Part shown: positions 6,412 to 12,373 of the stretch, piece after piece
How the letters are laid out: each line of letters starts with the position of its first letter
Numbering within the stretch: the first letter of the stretch is position 1
NCBI GenBank assembly: GCA_003567495.1
Contig: PWZK01000357.1
Location: 1 to 12,373 of the forward strand
Length of the DNA stretch: 12,373 nucleotides
DNA from: Candidatus Brocadiaceae bacterium
GTDB lineage: Bacteria > Planctomycetota > Brocadiia > SM23-32
Reading direction: 5' to 3'
Position numbers and translations under genes: made by a program
Notes under the pieces: generated by a model
Told to the model about the DNA's origin: nothing
The model's database searches: none
What the model saw: only the letters and a program-made list of their open reading frames with translations

Positions 6412-7230
6412 TTAAAAGCCCCTCAGTTCTGTGCTGCTTCGGCGTCTCAGGCCAGGCTTTGGCTCCCGCTTGAGCACAACATACTCAATCCCATGTTGTT
6501 TGCAATATCGTCTCTTCTCCCCCTTATGCCCGTCCTCATTGACTAAATAGATGTCGGGTTTTATACGTTCAATTTCCGGCGCCGCATCAAGCCAACCGTC
6601 GCCGCTGGAGACAAGTGCACGCGTGACGAAACGAATAGATCCTGCCACATACTTGCGCTGTTGCTGCGAGAATTTCGGATGGTTCGGGCCCTTGAGCTTC
6701 CTGATATTATCGTCATGACCCAGAACGACATAAAGATCGCCGTATTCTGAAGCTTCTTCAAAAAATCTGATGTGGCCGGTATGGAGCCAGTCAAAACAGC
6801 CGGTTACGACCACCTTTTTTCGTCCCGGTTCTATTTTTTCATAATCGTGCTCGGGAAATCTGTCGGGCATATCAGCAGAGATCTCCCTGCAATCAATCCC
6901 CTGCCTCCCGGCATAATCGCGGCAGCGGGCCGTATCATCAGATCTAAAAACTCCACATACGTCCGCCCGAGAACCGGTCAGTTCGCGGATATTTTCGAGC
7001 GCTTCGAGGTTCTTTATTGTATGAACTCGATCGACATAGCGGATATTTTCCACGAAGTATTTTCTTTCAGGCAGCGGGAATTCCGGCGGAGTGCCGGTTA
7101 TGCTTTGAACCAGCTCATCTTCATACAAAATCACGTGAAGCTGACCGACACCTGATGCCCTGTGAAGAAAAAGTATGTCACGTGCTCCCATCTTATCAAA
7201 CGCGCCTGCAGTTATCGTTGTTTTTATCAT
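6412..7230 (-). CDS. Tandem cytidylyltransferase-like nucleotidyltransferase, N-terminal domain degenerate
   Basis: A 272-residue cytoplasmic protein made of two related nucleotidyltransferase-fold domains. The C-terminal domain (about 138-272) has the active-site pattern VVTGCFDWLHTGH (141-153, HxGH = H150/H153) and ends with RRRSSTELRG (262-271), like the ISSTxIR signature of cytidylyltransferases that activate phosphoalcohols such as phosphoethanolamine, phosphocholine or glycerol-3-phosphate. The N-terminal domain (1-about 80) aligns with it (TAGAFDKMGARD, 7-18), but the HxGH residues are replaced by GARD. The same duplication shows later: ERKYFVENIRYVDRV (55-69) beside QRKYVAGSIRFVTRA (191-205). 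The arrangement recalls eukaryotic ethanolamine-phosphate cytidylyltransferase, also tandem, but the substrate here is unknown. Its ATG overlaps the aroA stop (ATGA), so the genes are coupled. Confidence 0.82.
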   Translation of the reverse strand: MIKTTITAGAFDKMGARDILFLHRASGVGQLHVILYEDELVQSITGTPPEFPLPERKYFVENIRYVDRVHTIKNLEALENIRELTGSRADVCGVFRSDDTARCRDYAGRQGIDCREISADMPDRFPEHDYEKIEPGRKKVVVTGCFDWLHTGHIRFFEEASEYGDLYVVLGHDDNIRKLKGPNHPKFSQQQRKYVAGSIRFVTRALVSSGDGWLDAAPEIERIKPDIYLVNEDGHKGEKRRYCKQHGIEYVVLKREPKPGLRRRSSTELRGF

Positions 7231-8531
7231 ATCTTTTTTTGTGCAACAGGCTCAGGAATGCAAACCAAACGCCCGCCTGCCCGGCGCATCAGTTCCGGAA
7301 ACTCCGGGAACGTAATTGCCGCCGCCCCGGCGGTATCTACGCGAGTTTGCCCGCTTGCAGCCATCCCGGCCACCGAAAGCGCCATCACCACCCGATGGTC
7401 CCCGTGTCCGTGCAGGTCTGCACCGCGAAGCTCGCCGCCGCTGATAATAAGACCGTCAGGCAATGCTTCCACCTTCGCCCCCATTTTTGTTAGCTCCGAC
7501 GCCATTACCGCGATGCGATCGGTCTCTTTCATGCGCGCCTGCGGGACATTGGCAAGATGCGTCCGCCCCCGTGCCATAGCGCCGGCCACCGCCATTGCGG
7601 GCAGCGCATCGGGCGTTGCGTTCAGGTCAAACTCCCCGCCTTTCAAGCGCTCCGGCCCCCGCACTGAGATTGAATTTTCAAATATATTGATCTCACACCC
7701 CATCTCTTCCAGCATCCCGACCACTGCTTTGTCGCCCTGGCTGTCGGACATGTCAAGGCCCTCCAGCAGCAACTCGCTTCCCGTAACGGCGGCCCCGACC
7801 AGAAAAAATGCCGCGCTGGAGAAATCACCCGGCACGCTACGGTCAAAGCCGCCGTAGCGCTGATTGCCCGGTATTTTTAAAAAGCCGTATCCGCAATCAT
7901 GCTCAACCTTTACGCCAAGCTCCCGCAGCCACTGCAAGGTCATGCCGACATAGGGTTTTTCATGCAACAGCGGCACGCTGACGGTAGTCTGCAAGCGGGC
8001 CAGAGGACAGGCGATAAGCAGCGCGGAAAGATACTGGCTTGTCGGGCATTCAATGGTTACTTCACCGCCCTCAAGGCCGCCGCCGACAACGAGCGGCGCA
8101 CACCCGTTCCCCGCCCTGGAATAAGCCGTCGCGCCGAGTTGAGACAGGGCTCGGAGCAGCGGCGCTGCGTCGCGCCGCCTGGTCTGCTCGTCGCCGGTCA
8201 GCTCCACCTCTTTTTCCCCGAGTGCGGCCGCCCCCATACCCAGAAAAAGCGTGGTGCCCGAATTGCCAACGTCGATCGCACCGGCGTCTGCAAGCGGTCT
8301 TCCCCAGGTGCCGCTCAGAATCCATTTCCGCGGATCTTTGACATCTATATCGGCGCCAAGCGCCCTGATAAACGCAAGGCAGCTTCGGGTATCACTGGAG
8401 TCAAGCGCTCCCCTCAACACCGATTCACCATCGGCAAGCGCGCCCAGTATAAGCCCTCTTATCGTGTGAGACTTGCTGCCCGGTATGCGCACGCGGCCGC
8501 TCAGCCTGCTCTTTTTAATTCTGAATTCCAC
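7227..8531 (-). CDS. aroA: 3-phosphoshikimate 1-carboxyvinyltransferase (EPSP synthase)
   Basis: EPSP synthase joins shikimate-3-phosphate and phosphoenolpyruvate, the sixth step towards chorismate and aromatic amino acids. From the GTG at 8531 the product has 434 residues, a normal length. Visible motifs are IPGSKSHTIR (16-25, K20, S21, R25), DVGNSGTT (87-94), LTGDEQTRRRD (111-121), PTSQYLSALL (163-172), NATPDALPAM (304-313, catalytic D308), ARMKETDRI (332-340, K335, E336, R339) and GDHRVVMALSV (377-387, R380). By my alignment E. coli K411 corresponds to I406 (AAAITFPEF), and the usual proline after RRR is D121. The frame is open further upstream, but that part lies antisense to radA. The GTG start has a good ribosome site and places the core correctly. 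Overlaps the downstream cytidylyltransferase-like gene by ATGA. Confidence 0.93.
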   Translation of the reverse strand: MEFRIKKSRLSGRVRIPGSKSHTIRGLILGALADGESVLRGALDSSDTRSCLAFIRALGADIDVKDPRKWILSGTWGRPLADAGAIDVGNSGTTLFLGMGAAALGEKEVELTGDEQTRRRDAAPLLRALSQLGATAYSRAGNGCAPLVVGGGLEGGEVTIECPTSQYLSALLIACPLARLQTTVSVPLLHEKPYVGMTLQWLRELGVKVEHDCGYGFLKIPGNQRYGGFDRSVPGDFSSAAFFLVGAAVTGSELLLEGLDMSDSQGDKAVVGMLEEMGCEINIFENSISVRGPERLKGGEFDLNATPDALPAMAVAGAMARGRTHLANVPQARMKETDRIAVMASELTKMGAKVEALPDGLIISGGELRGADLHGHGDHRVVMALSVAGMAASGQTRVDTAGAAAITFPEFPELMRRAGGRLVCIPEPVAQKKI

Positions 8532-8539
8532 GTATTTAT

Positions 8540-8545
8540 CCCCTT
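8540..8545 (-). promoter_or_regulatory. Ribosome binding site that fixes the aroA GTG start
   Basis: On the minus strand AAGGGG precedes GTG (8531-8529) by eight bases. No comparable site fits the in-frame ATG at 8609, which would add 26 residues with no counterpart in the family and overlap the radA start codon. Confidence 0.65.
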
Positions 8546-8548
8546 GGA

Positions 8549-8577
8549 TTGCAAGCACTCCATGTTTGGGGTAGAAT
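8549..8577 (+). promoter_or_regulatory. Candidate sigma-70-type promoter for radA
   Basis: TTGCAA (8549-8554), a 17-base spacer and TAGAAT (8572-8577) give a good match to the -35 and -10 consensus (four and five of six bases). Transcription would start near 8584, leaving a leader of about 24 bases before radA. It lies in the 76-bp gap between the divergent aroA and radA genes and partly overlaps the region just upstream of the aroA ribosome site. Confidence 0.55.
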
Positions 8578-8607
8578 ACCAAAAAGAGCACTTGATTTCC
8601 AGCGAAC

Positions 8608-9996
8608 ATGAAAAATATGAGAGAAAAACACAGCGGGTATCGCTGCGGCGAATGCGGTGCTTCTGTCGTCAGGTGGAGCGGAAAATGTCCAAACTGCGAC
8701 CAGTGGGATACGCTGGTCGCAGCCGGGCGCAGCGCGCGCACCGGACTGAGCGCTGCGGCGGCGGATGCGCGAGAGTGCGTATATTTTCTGCCGGACGCCC
8801 CGCAGGAAGATCTGGAACGCACCGAGTGCGGCATCGGCGAATTCGACAGGGTACTCGGGGGCGGGCTGCTGCCCGGGTGCGTCGTTCTTATCGGCGGAGA
8901 TCCCGGAGTGGGCAAATCCACCCTGCTCCTTCAGGCACTGAGCCGGATAGCCGCCGGGGAATGCAAAAGCCTGTACGTTACGTGCGAAGAATCGCTTTCT
9001 CAGCTCGGCGTGCGCGCAACCAGGCTTGGCTACGGCGGCGCACCGCTGAGGGTTACGGCCGAGAACTCGCTTGATACGATACTGGCTCTGCTTGAAGCGG
9101 AAAAACCCAGGGTAGCCGTCATAGATTCGATACAAATGGTGACGGCACGGGAGCAGGACTCGCCCGCCGGAAGCATATCACAGCTAAAATACGCCGCAGC
9201 AGAACTTATACGTTGCGCCAAAGAAAACAACTTCACGCTTTTCCTCGTCGGACACGTCACCAAACAGGGGGCGATCGCCGGGCCTAAAGCGATCGAACAT
9301 ATGGTCGATACGGTGCTGTATTTCGAAAGCGAACGCTTCCACACGATGCGAATACTTCGTGCGGCCAAAAACAGGTTCGGTTCCATAAATGAGATAGGCG
9401 TGTTTCAGATGACAGAAGGAGGTCTGGAAGGAGTTGACAACCCCAGCGAGCTGTTTTTATCCGAACGCAGCGGAAAACAGAGCGGGTCGGTGGTAACACC
9501 GACGGTCGAGGGCCGCAGGGCTTTGCTGGTGGAGATACAGGCTCTCATAGCACCGAGTTGCTACGGCACACCCGAGCGGCGCACGGGCGGGATCGATCAC
9601 AGGCGATTCGGCATGCTTCTTACGGTGCTTGAGCGCAGGGCCGGGCTGAAACTCGGCGGATGCGATGCTTTTGCAAATGTGGCAGGCGGCGTGAAAATAG
9701 CCGAACCCTCCGCCGACCTTCCGCTGGCCCTGTCCATTGTCTCAAGCGCACGCGACGCGGCATTCCCATCCGACTGGGTTGCCATGGGTGAGATAGGACT
9801 CTCGGGCGAGATCAGAGCTATAGGTCAGATCCAGCAAAGGCTTAAAGAAGCCGCAAAACTGGGGTTCAAAAAAGCGGTAGTGCCGAAAGGAAACCTGGCT
9901 TCGGCTTCCAATCCGCCAATCCCGCTTCACCCTGTCTCCGAGGTCGGCGAACTGTGCCGGCTTGGCTTTTCAGGGCGCTCTGAAAAAAACGGATAA
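8608..9996 (+). CDS. radA: DNA repair protein RadA (Sms)
   Basis: RadA is a RecA-like hexameric ATPase/helicase that promotes branch migration during recombination and processes recombination intermediates. The 462-residue product has the usual length and domain order. A C4 zinc finger comes first (C13, C16, C27, C30 in YRCGECG...GKCPNC). The RecA-type core has Walker A GDPGVGKST (97-105) and Walker B VAVIDS (169-174). The RadA-specific KNRFGS motif is at 254-259. The C-terminal Lon-protease-like domain has PSADLPLAL (367-375) and GEIGLSGEIR (394-403). The ATG at 8608 sits about 24 bases after the predicted transcription start and has no clear ribosome site; a second ATG at 8617 is an alternative. 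The gene stands alone, divergent from aroA, and is followed by a possible weak terminator. Identity is secure. Confidence 0.97.
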   Translation: MKNMREKHSGYRCGECGASVVRWSGKCPNCDQWDTLVAAGRSARTGLSAAAADARECVYFLPDAPQEDLERTECGIGEFDRVLGGGLLPGCVVLIGGDPGVGKSTLLLQALSRIAAGECKSLYVTCEESLSQLGVRATRLGYGGAPLRVTAENSLDTILALLEAEKPRVAVIDSIQMVTAREQDSPAGSISQLKYAAAELIRCAKENNFTLFLVGHVTKQGAIAGPKAIEHMVDTVLYFESERFHTMRILRAAKNRFGSINEIGVFQMTEGGLEGVDNPSELFLSERSGKQSGSVVTPTVEGRRALLVEIQALIAPSCYGTPERRTGGIDHRRFGMLLTVLERRAGLKLGGCDAFANVAGGVKIAEPSADLPLALSIVSSARDAAFPSDWVAMGEIGLSGEIRAIGQIQQRLKEAAKLGFKKAVVPKGNLASASNPPIPLHPVSEVGELCRLGFSGRSEKNG

Positions 9997-10004
9997 AGCT
10001 TTTT

Positions 10005-10023
10005 TCCTCGAAGAGGATTTTAT
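10005..10023 (+). terminator. Weak hairpin and T-run after radA
   Basis: TCCTC-GAA-GAGGA (10005-10017) is followed by TTTTAT. A run of T also precedes the stem. The stem has only five pairs, so termination efficiency is doubtful, but the position just after the radA stop is right. Confidence 0.4.
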
Positions 10024-10197
10024 AATTACAGCCCAGGGTTGATGGCCTGAAGGGCCTTCTACCCTGGGAAAGGGGACAACTCAACCACATTTCCCTGAAC
10101 AGGGAAAATTTGGCGGTGTCGGACGGTTTCCAAGGGTAGCGCCGGCAAACCTGCGCCGTCGCAACCCTGGGCTACAATTAAATATCCCCGTTGGGGA
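10021..10197. repeat. Large nested palindromic element after radA
   Basis: The outer arms TATAATTACAGCCCAGGGTT(G) at 10021-10041 and CAACCCTGGGCTACAATTAA(A) at 10162-10182 are inverted copies that match at about 18 of 21 positions. Between them are CCCAGGGT/ACCCTGGG (10032-10039 with 10061-10068), whose interior holds a GGCC/GGCC stem, and TTTCCCT-GAAC-AGGGAAA (10090-10107). A small hairpin TCCCC-GTT-GGGGA (10185-10197) follows. No credible protein is encoded. The layout resembles dispersed CAGCCCAGGG-type intergenic repeats that I recall from PVC and other bacterial genomes. A structured RNA cannot be excluded. Confidence 0.65.
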
Positions 10198-10265
10198 ATG
10201 GGGGCTGTCTTCTTGAACCCGTAAAAAGTTGAAATTAGTGATCCTAAACCTTCGCCGTTGCCGTT

Positions 10266-10293
10266 AATCTGCGGAAATCTGCGCAATCTGTGG
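10266..10293 (+). repeat. Short tandem AATCTGCG units
   Basis: AATCTGCGG, AATCTGCGC and AATCTGTGG follow one another at 10266, 10276 and 10285. A second GC-rich near-repeat (CCGCGTACTCCGCGCCTCTG, 10323-10342) follows. Together with the element at 10021-10197 and the motifs at 10369-10412 this accounts for most of the 431-bp gene-free stretch 9997-10427. I see no gene in the rest (about 10198-10265 and 10294-10322). Confidence 0.5.
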
Positions 10294-10368
10294 ACTGCTG
10301 CCGTTGTCTTTTCCGCCGTTCCCCGCGTACTCCGCGCCTCTGCGAGAGGTAAGTATTAAGGTATACGG

Positions 10369-10412
10369 GGTTCACTGAGGATTTACCCCGGATGGGCCGA
10401 AGCGAAGCCATA
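10369..10412 (+). repeat. Two adjacent dispersed repeats next to the der 3' end
   Basis: GGTTCACTGAGGATTTAC (10369-10386) is one of three copies of an 18-bp motif; the others, at 11798-11815 (inverted) and 11964-11981, bound a small element upstream of der. Sharing its last base, 10386-10412 repeats the araB-araD spacer sequence 965-992, including an exact 19-base block GGGCCGAAGCGAAGCCATA (974-992 and 10394-10412). GTAAGT at 10349-10354 could be the remains of an opposite end of a second, shorter element. Confidence 0.7.
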
Positions 10413-10427
10413 TAGACAACCTGCGTA

Positions 10428-11765
10428 TCATCCTTCGTTTTTCCCGCTCCGGCGGCGTCTTACAACCAGCTTTACGGGCACATCGCGGTATGGGAAAACC
10501 TCTCTCAGTTCATTAGACATGTAGCGGCGGTATGAATCGGTTATGTCAGCCGAATCGTTTGTGAAAACAGCTATCGTCGGAGGACGGGTCTCAACCTGCG
10601 TTACAAAAAGTATTTTTGCCTTTTTATTTGTACGGGAAGGAGGCGGGCGTCTTGAAACTATGTCTTCCACAGCCTCGTTAAGCCTGCTGGTCTTTACCCG
10701 CATGCCGGCCTGCTGATAAAGCTTATGTGCCAGGCCGAGCAGCGTGAAGATGTTTTCTCCTGTCTTTCCGCTGGTGAATATTACGGGGACAAAACGCATG
10801 CCCGGCAGCGTTTCCCATATATAGTCGATAAAACCGTTTTCGGTTTCTTTCGGCACCGTATCTATCTTGTTTATCGCAAGAATCGCGGGTTTGTAGTTTT
10901 CGAGTATCATACTCCCCAACTGTTTATCCACCTTTGAAACCGGCCTTCGAGCGTCGATCATATGCACCGCTACGTCTGCCCTTACTACGGCCTGGTGTGT
11001 GCGAACCTGGCTGTAATAATCAACGGACTCTCTGAGTTGTTTTTTCTTCCTGACTCCGGCGGTATCTATGACGACGAACTTAAGCTCGCGGTCACCATTG
11101 CGAAAACTGATTTCCGTATCGACGCTGTCCCTTGTCGTGCCCGGCATCTCGCTCACCACCACCCGGCTTTCCCCGGCCAGGTAGTTGATCAAGGTACTTT
11201 TACCGGCGTTTCTCTGCCCGACTACCGCCAGTTTGATATGACCTTGCCCGCAGCCCCGATCTTCTTTCCCCTCGGGCAATCCGGCACTTATGCGTTCTTT
11301 GAGTTCCGCCAGCCCCCTGTTATGCATCGTCGAGACCGTCAGCGGCTCGCCCAGGCCGAGCTGAAAAAATTCTGCCGCACTGCGTTCCTTCTCAACGTCG
11401 TCGGCCTTATTGGCCACCACCATAACGTCTTTTTTCACAACTCTGAGCCGATCCGCTATAGTCCTGTCGTGGGGATGCATACCTTTGAGCGCATCAACCA
11501 CAAATAGTATGAGGTCGGCTCTGGATATGGCTATTCCTATCTGCAATTCCACGTCTTCAATTAACTCTTCGGCACTTTCCATGCCGACTCCGCCGGTATC
11601 GACAAGTTCCACCGCACCCCCAGAGAGCTGCATCTCACGCGATATGCGATCACGCGTTATACCCGGAGCGGGATCTACAATAGCGACTCGCTGCCCGTAC
11701 AGGGCGTTAAAAAGCGAAGATTTGCCTACATTCGCCCTGCCTACTATAGCTACACAATAACTCAT
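10428..11765 (-). CDS. der: Ribosome biogenesis GTPase Der (EngA)
   Basis: Der is an essential bacterial GTPase with two tandem G domains that assists assembly of the 50S ribosomal subunit. From the ATG at 11765 the product has 445 residues, a normal length. G domain 1 has GRANVGKS (9-16), DTGG (56-59) and NKAD (119-122). G domain 2 has GQRNAGKS (183-190), PGTTRD (208-213), DTAG (234-237) and NKID (299-302). A KH-like C-terminal domain follows (about 355-445) and ends in a basic tail (VVRRRRSGKN). The G5 loops read ST (145-146) and SG (332-333) instead of the usual SA, a small deviation. A GTG at 11786 is in frame but lies on top of the ribosome site, so the ATG is preferred. The gene stands alone and is flanked on both sides by palindromic repeats. 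Confidence 0.97.
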   Translation of the reverse strand: MSYCVAIVGRANVGKSSLFNALYGQRVAIVDPAPGITRDRISREMQLSGGAVELVDTGGVGMESAEELIEDVELQIGIAISRADLILFVVDALKGMHPHDRTIADRLRVVKKDVMVVANKADDVEKERSAAEFFQLGLGEPLTVSTMHNRGLAELKERISAGLPEGKEDRGCGQGHIKLAVVGQRNAGKSTLINYLAGESRVVVSEMPGTTRDSVDTEISFRNGDRELKFVVIDTAGVRKKKQLRESVDYYSQVRTHQAVVRADVAVHMIDARRPVSKVDKQLGSMILENYKPAILAINKIDTVPKETENGFIDYIWETLPGMRFVPVIFTSGKTGENIFTLLGLAHKLYQQAGMRVKTSRLNEAVEDIVSRRPPPSRTNKKAKILFVTQVETRPPTIAVFTNDSADITDSYRRYMSNELREVFPYRDVPVKLVVRRRRSGKNEG

Positions 11766-11777
11766 AAGTTGAAATTT

Positions 11778-11784
11778 CTCCTCC
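11778..11784 (-). promoter_or_regulatory. Ribosome binding site that decides the der start
   Basis: The minus strand reads GGAGGAG at 11784-11778, 12 bases before the ATG at 11765. The spacing is slightly long but the match is strong, and it overlaps the codons that would follow the alternative GTG at 11786. Confidence 0.65.
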
Positions 11785-11797
11785 ACCAGGCGGTTTT

Positions 11798-11981
11798 GTA
11801 AGTGTTCAGTGAACCACGTCTTATTTTGCTTGTACGGGCACTTAAACCGCCGTTTGCCGTTGCCGGGAACGCGGGCGTCCCCGCCCGCCTGCCTGCGCCG
11901 CAGCGCGGCAGGCAGGCATGCCGTTAGTGCGGACTCTGGCGCCAGCGTTCCCGGGGAAAACGTGGTTCACTGAGGACTTAC
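11798..11981. mobile_element. MITE-like 184-bp element with imperfect terminal inverted repeats
   Basis: The left end GTAAGTGTTCAGTGAACCAC (from 11798) and the right end GTGGTTCACTGAGGACTTAC (to 11981) are inverted copies matching over about 25 bases with few mismatches, including an exact 13-base core (11806-11818 and 11961-11973). Inside are CCGGGAACGC/GCGTTCCCGG (11863-11872 with 11945-11954) and GCCTGCCTGC/GCAGGCAGGC (11887-11896 with 11908-11917), so the whole unit can fold as nested hairpins. It carries no credible gene. Size and symmetry suit a non-autonomous mobile element or REP doublet. It lies directly upstream of der and could carry part of its leader. Confidence 0.6.
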
Positions 11982-12011
11982 GACAATTTAGCCCTGCAGG
12001 GGCGACATAAT
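11982..12011. repeat. Palindromic CCCTGCAGGG repeat
   Basis: CCCTGCAGGG (11992-12001) is a perfect 10-bp palindrome, followed by GGCGACATAAT. It abuts the right end of the 184-bp element. I recall GGGGCGACATAAT-type sequences as a dispersed intergenic repeat in several bacterial phyla, but cannot confirm this here. Between this repeat and the transposase remnant (12012-12052) I see nothing else. Confidence 0.4.
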
Positions 12012-12052
12012 CACCAACAAGCCGCCAGCGCGCCTTTTTTTCATCCACGTCT

Positions 12053-12373
12053 AAGTTCCTGATAGTCGGTGCTGACGTGCATGAAGAGTATGTTATGACA
12101 AAATGGTGTGTGTATCAAGGGAAAGCTTCAAAAAGTTCATTCAGAATGACTGAATCCGGGCAAAGCAAGGGGAGATTCTTGCTCTTGAATCATACCTGCG
12201 TGAACTGCGGTTTCTGGAAGATGAGATACAGCTGCAGGATGATAACGTAGAGGTGCTTTCCCGGGATGAGCGTTACCTTGAGGCGTGCCAGGCACTTTGC
12301 GAGATGAAAGGGGTCAGCACTTTGACGGCCATGGTATTTTTAACAGAAGTTGGGGATATGAGCCGGTTTTCTA
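12053..12373 (+). pseudogene. Decayed IS110-family transposase (continues past window end)
   Basis: The first stretch reads KFLIVGADVHEEYVMTKWCV (from 12053), which resembles the N-terminal GxDVHK block of the IS110 DEDD catalytic domain, but no ATG, GTG or TTG start precedes it in frame. In another frame, after a TGA at 12151-12153, the sequence is open to the window edge. It encodes EILALESYLRELRFLEDEIQ (12172-12231) and then MKGVSTLTAMVFLTEVGDMS (from 12304) and RFS. That is the C-terminal Transposase_20 domain of IS110/IS116/IS902-type transposases. The central part, with most of the DEDD domain, normally well over 100 residues, is missing. The gene has therefore suffered an internal deletion with frameshift and cannot encode an active recombinase. 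The C-terminal assignment is strong. The N-terminal one is moderate. Confidence 0.8.

Noticed and set aside
8532..8921. N-terminal extension of aroA by 130 codons
   Set aside because: It runs antisense through the radA start and zinc finger, the translation does not resemble EPSP synthase, and the GTG at 8531 has a good ribosome site.
7899..9074. 391-codon plus-strand open frame across aroA and radA
   Set aside because: Its first part is antisense to aroA and its last part is an out-of-frame reading of radA. The arginine-rich translation is typical of a shadow frame.
11766..11786. GTG start for der adding seven residues
   Set aside because: The added codons coincide with the ribosome binding site, and the family begins next to the YCVAIVGRANVGKS segment.
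10369..11981. CRISPR-like array from the recurring 18-bp motif
   Set aside because: There are only three copies, in mixed orientation and separated by very different distances, with no spacer regularity and no cas genes.
12095..12247. Small open frame beginning MTKWCVYQGKASKS
   Set aside because: Its first part is better explained as the IS110 N-terminal remnant, and its latter part is an out-of-frame reading of the transposase C-terminal domain.

Overview
The window reads as a bacterial chromosome segment of moderate to high GC. It carries eight essentially complete protein genes, a partial araB at the left edge, a decayed transposase at the right edge, and an unusually rich set of palindromic intergenic repeats. 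Type of organism (inference, low to moderate confidence): an anaerobic, sugar-using bacterium of the PVC group (Kiritimatiellota, Lentisphaerota or Planctomycetota). This rests on the several families of REP-like palindromes between genes, a topoisomerase VI A subunit in an otherwise bacterial gene set, and the style of the EPSP synthase. No rRNA or other phylogenetic marker is present to settle it.

Region 1 (1-6274, plus strand) is an L-arabinose catabolic cluster that continues into chromosome-maintenance genes. The order is araB (C-terminal part), araD, an M24 metallopeptidase, araA, topoisomerase VI subunit A, scpB. AraA converts L-arabinose to L-ribulose, AraB phosphorylates it, and AraD epimerises L-ribulose-5-phosphate to D-xylulose-5-phosphate for the pentose phosphate pathway. 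The peptidase start overlaps the araD stop (ATGA). The topoisomerase gene starts 6 bases after araA, so a DNA topoisomerase subunit appears translationally tied to a sugar isomerase. The araB-araD gap is filled with hairpins. The gap before araA holds a perfect 15-bp hairpin, a plausible promoter and a 9-bp direct repeat over the -10 box.

Region 2 (6275-9996) has a short convergent gap, then two minus-strand genes, aroA (EPSP synthase, shikimate pathway) followed by a two-domain cytidylyltransferase-like protein, overlapping by ATGA. Divergent from aroA is radA (recombination and repair ATPase), with a good sigma-70-like promoter in the 76-bp gap.

Region 3 (9997-12373) is a 431-bp gene-free stretch with a large nested palindrome and several repeat families, then der (ribosome-assembly GTPase) on the minus strand, then a 184-bp element with inverted ends, another short palindrome, and the remains of an IS110-family transposase running off the edge. 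An 18-bp motif (GGTTCACTGARGAYTTAC) occurs three times around der. It marks both ends of the 184-bp element and suggests a small non-autonomous mobile element.

The most interesting points are the topoisomerase VI A gene embedded in the arabinose operon without a visible B subunit, the cytidylyltransferase-like protein whose first domain has lost its catalytic motif, and the layered palindromic elements around der.
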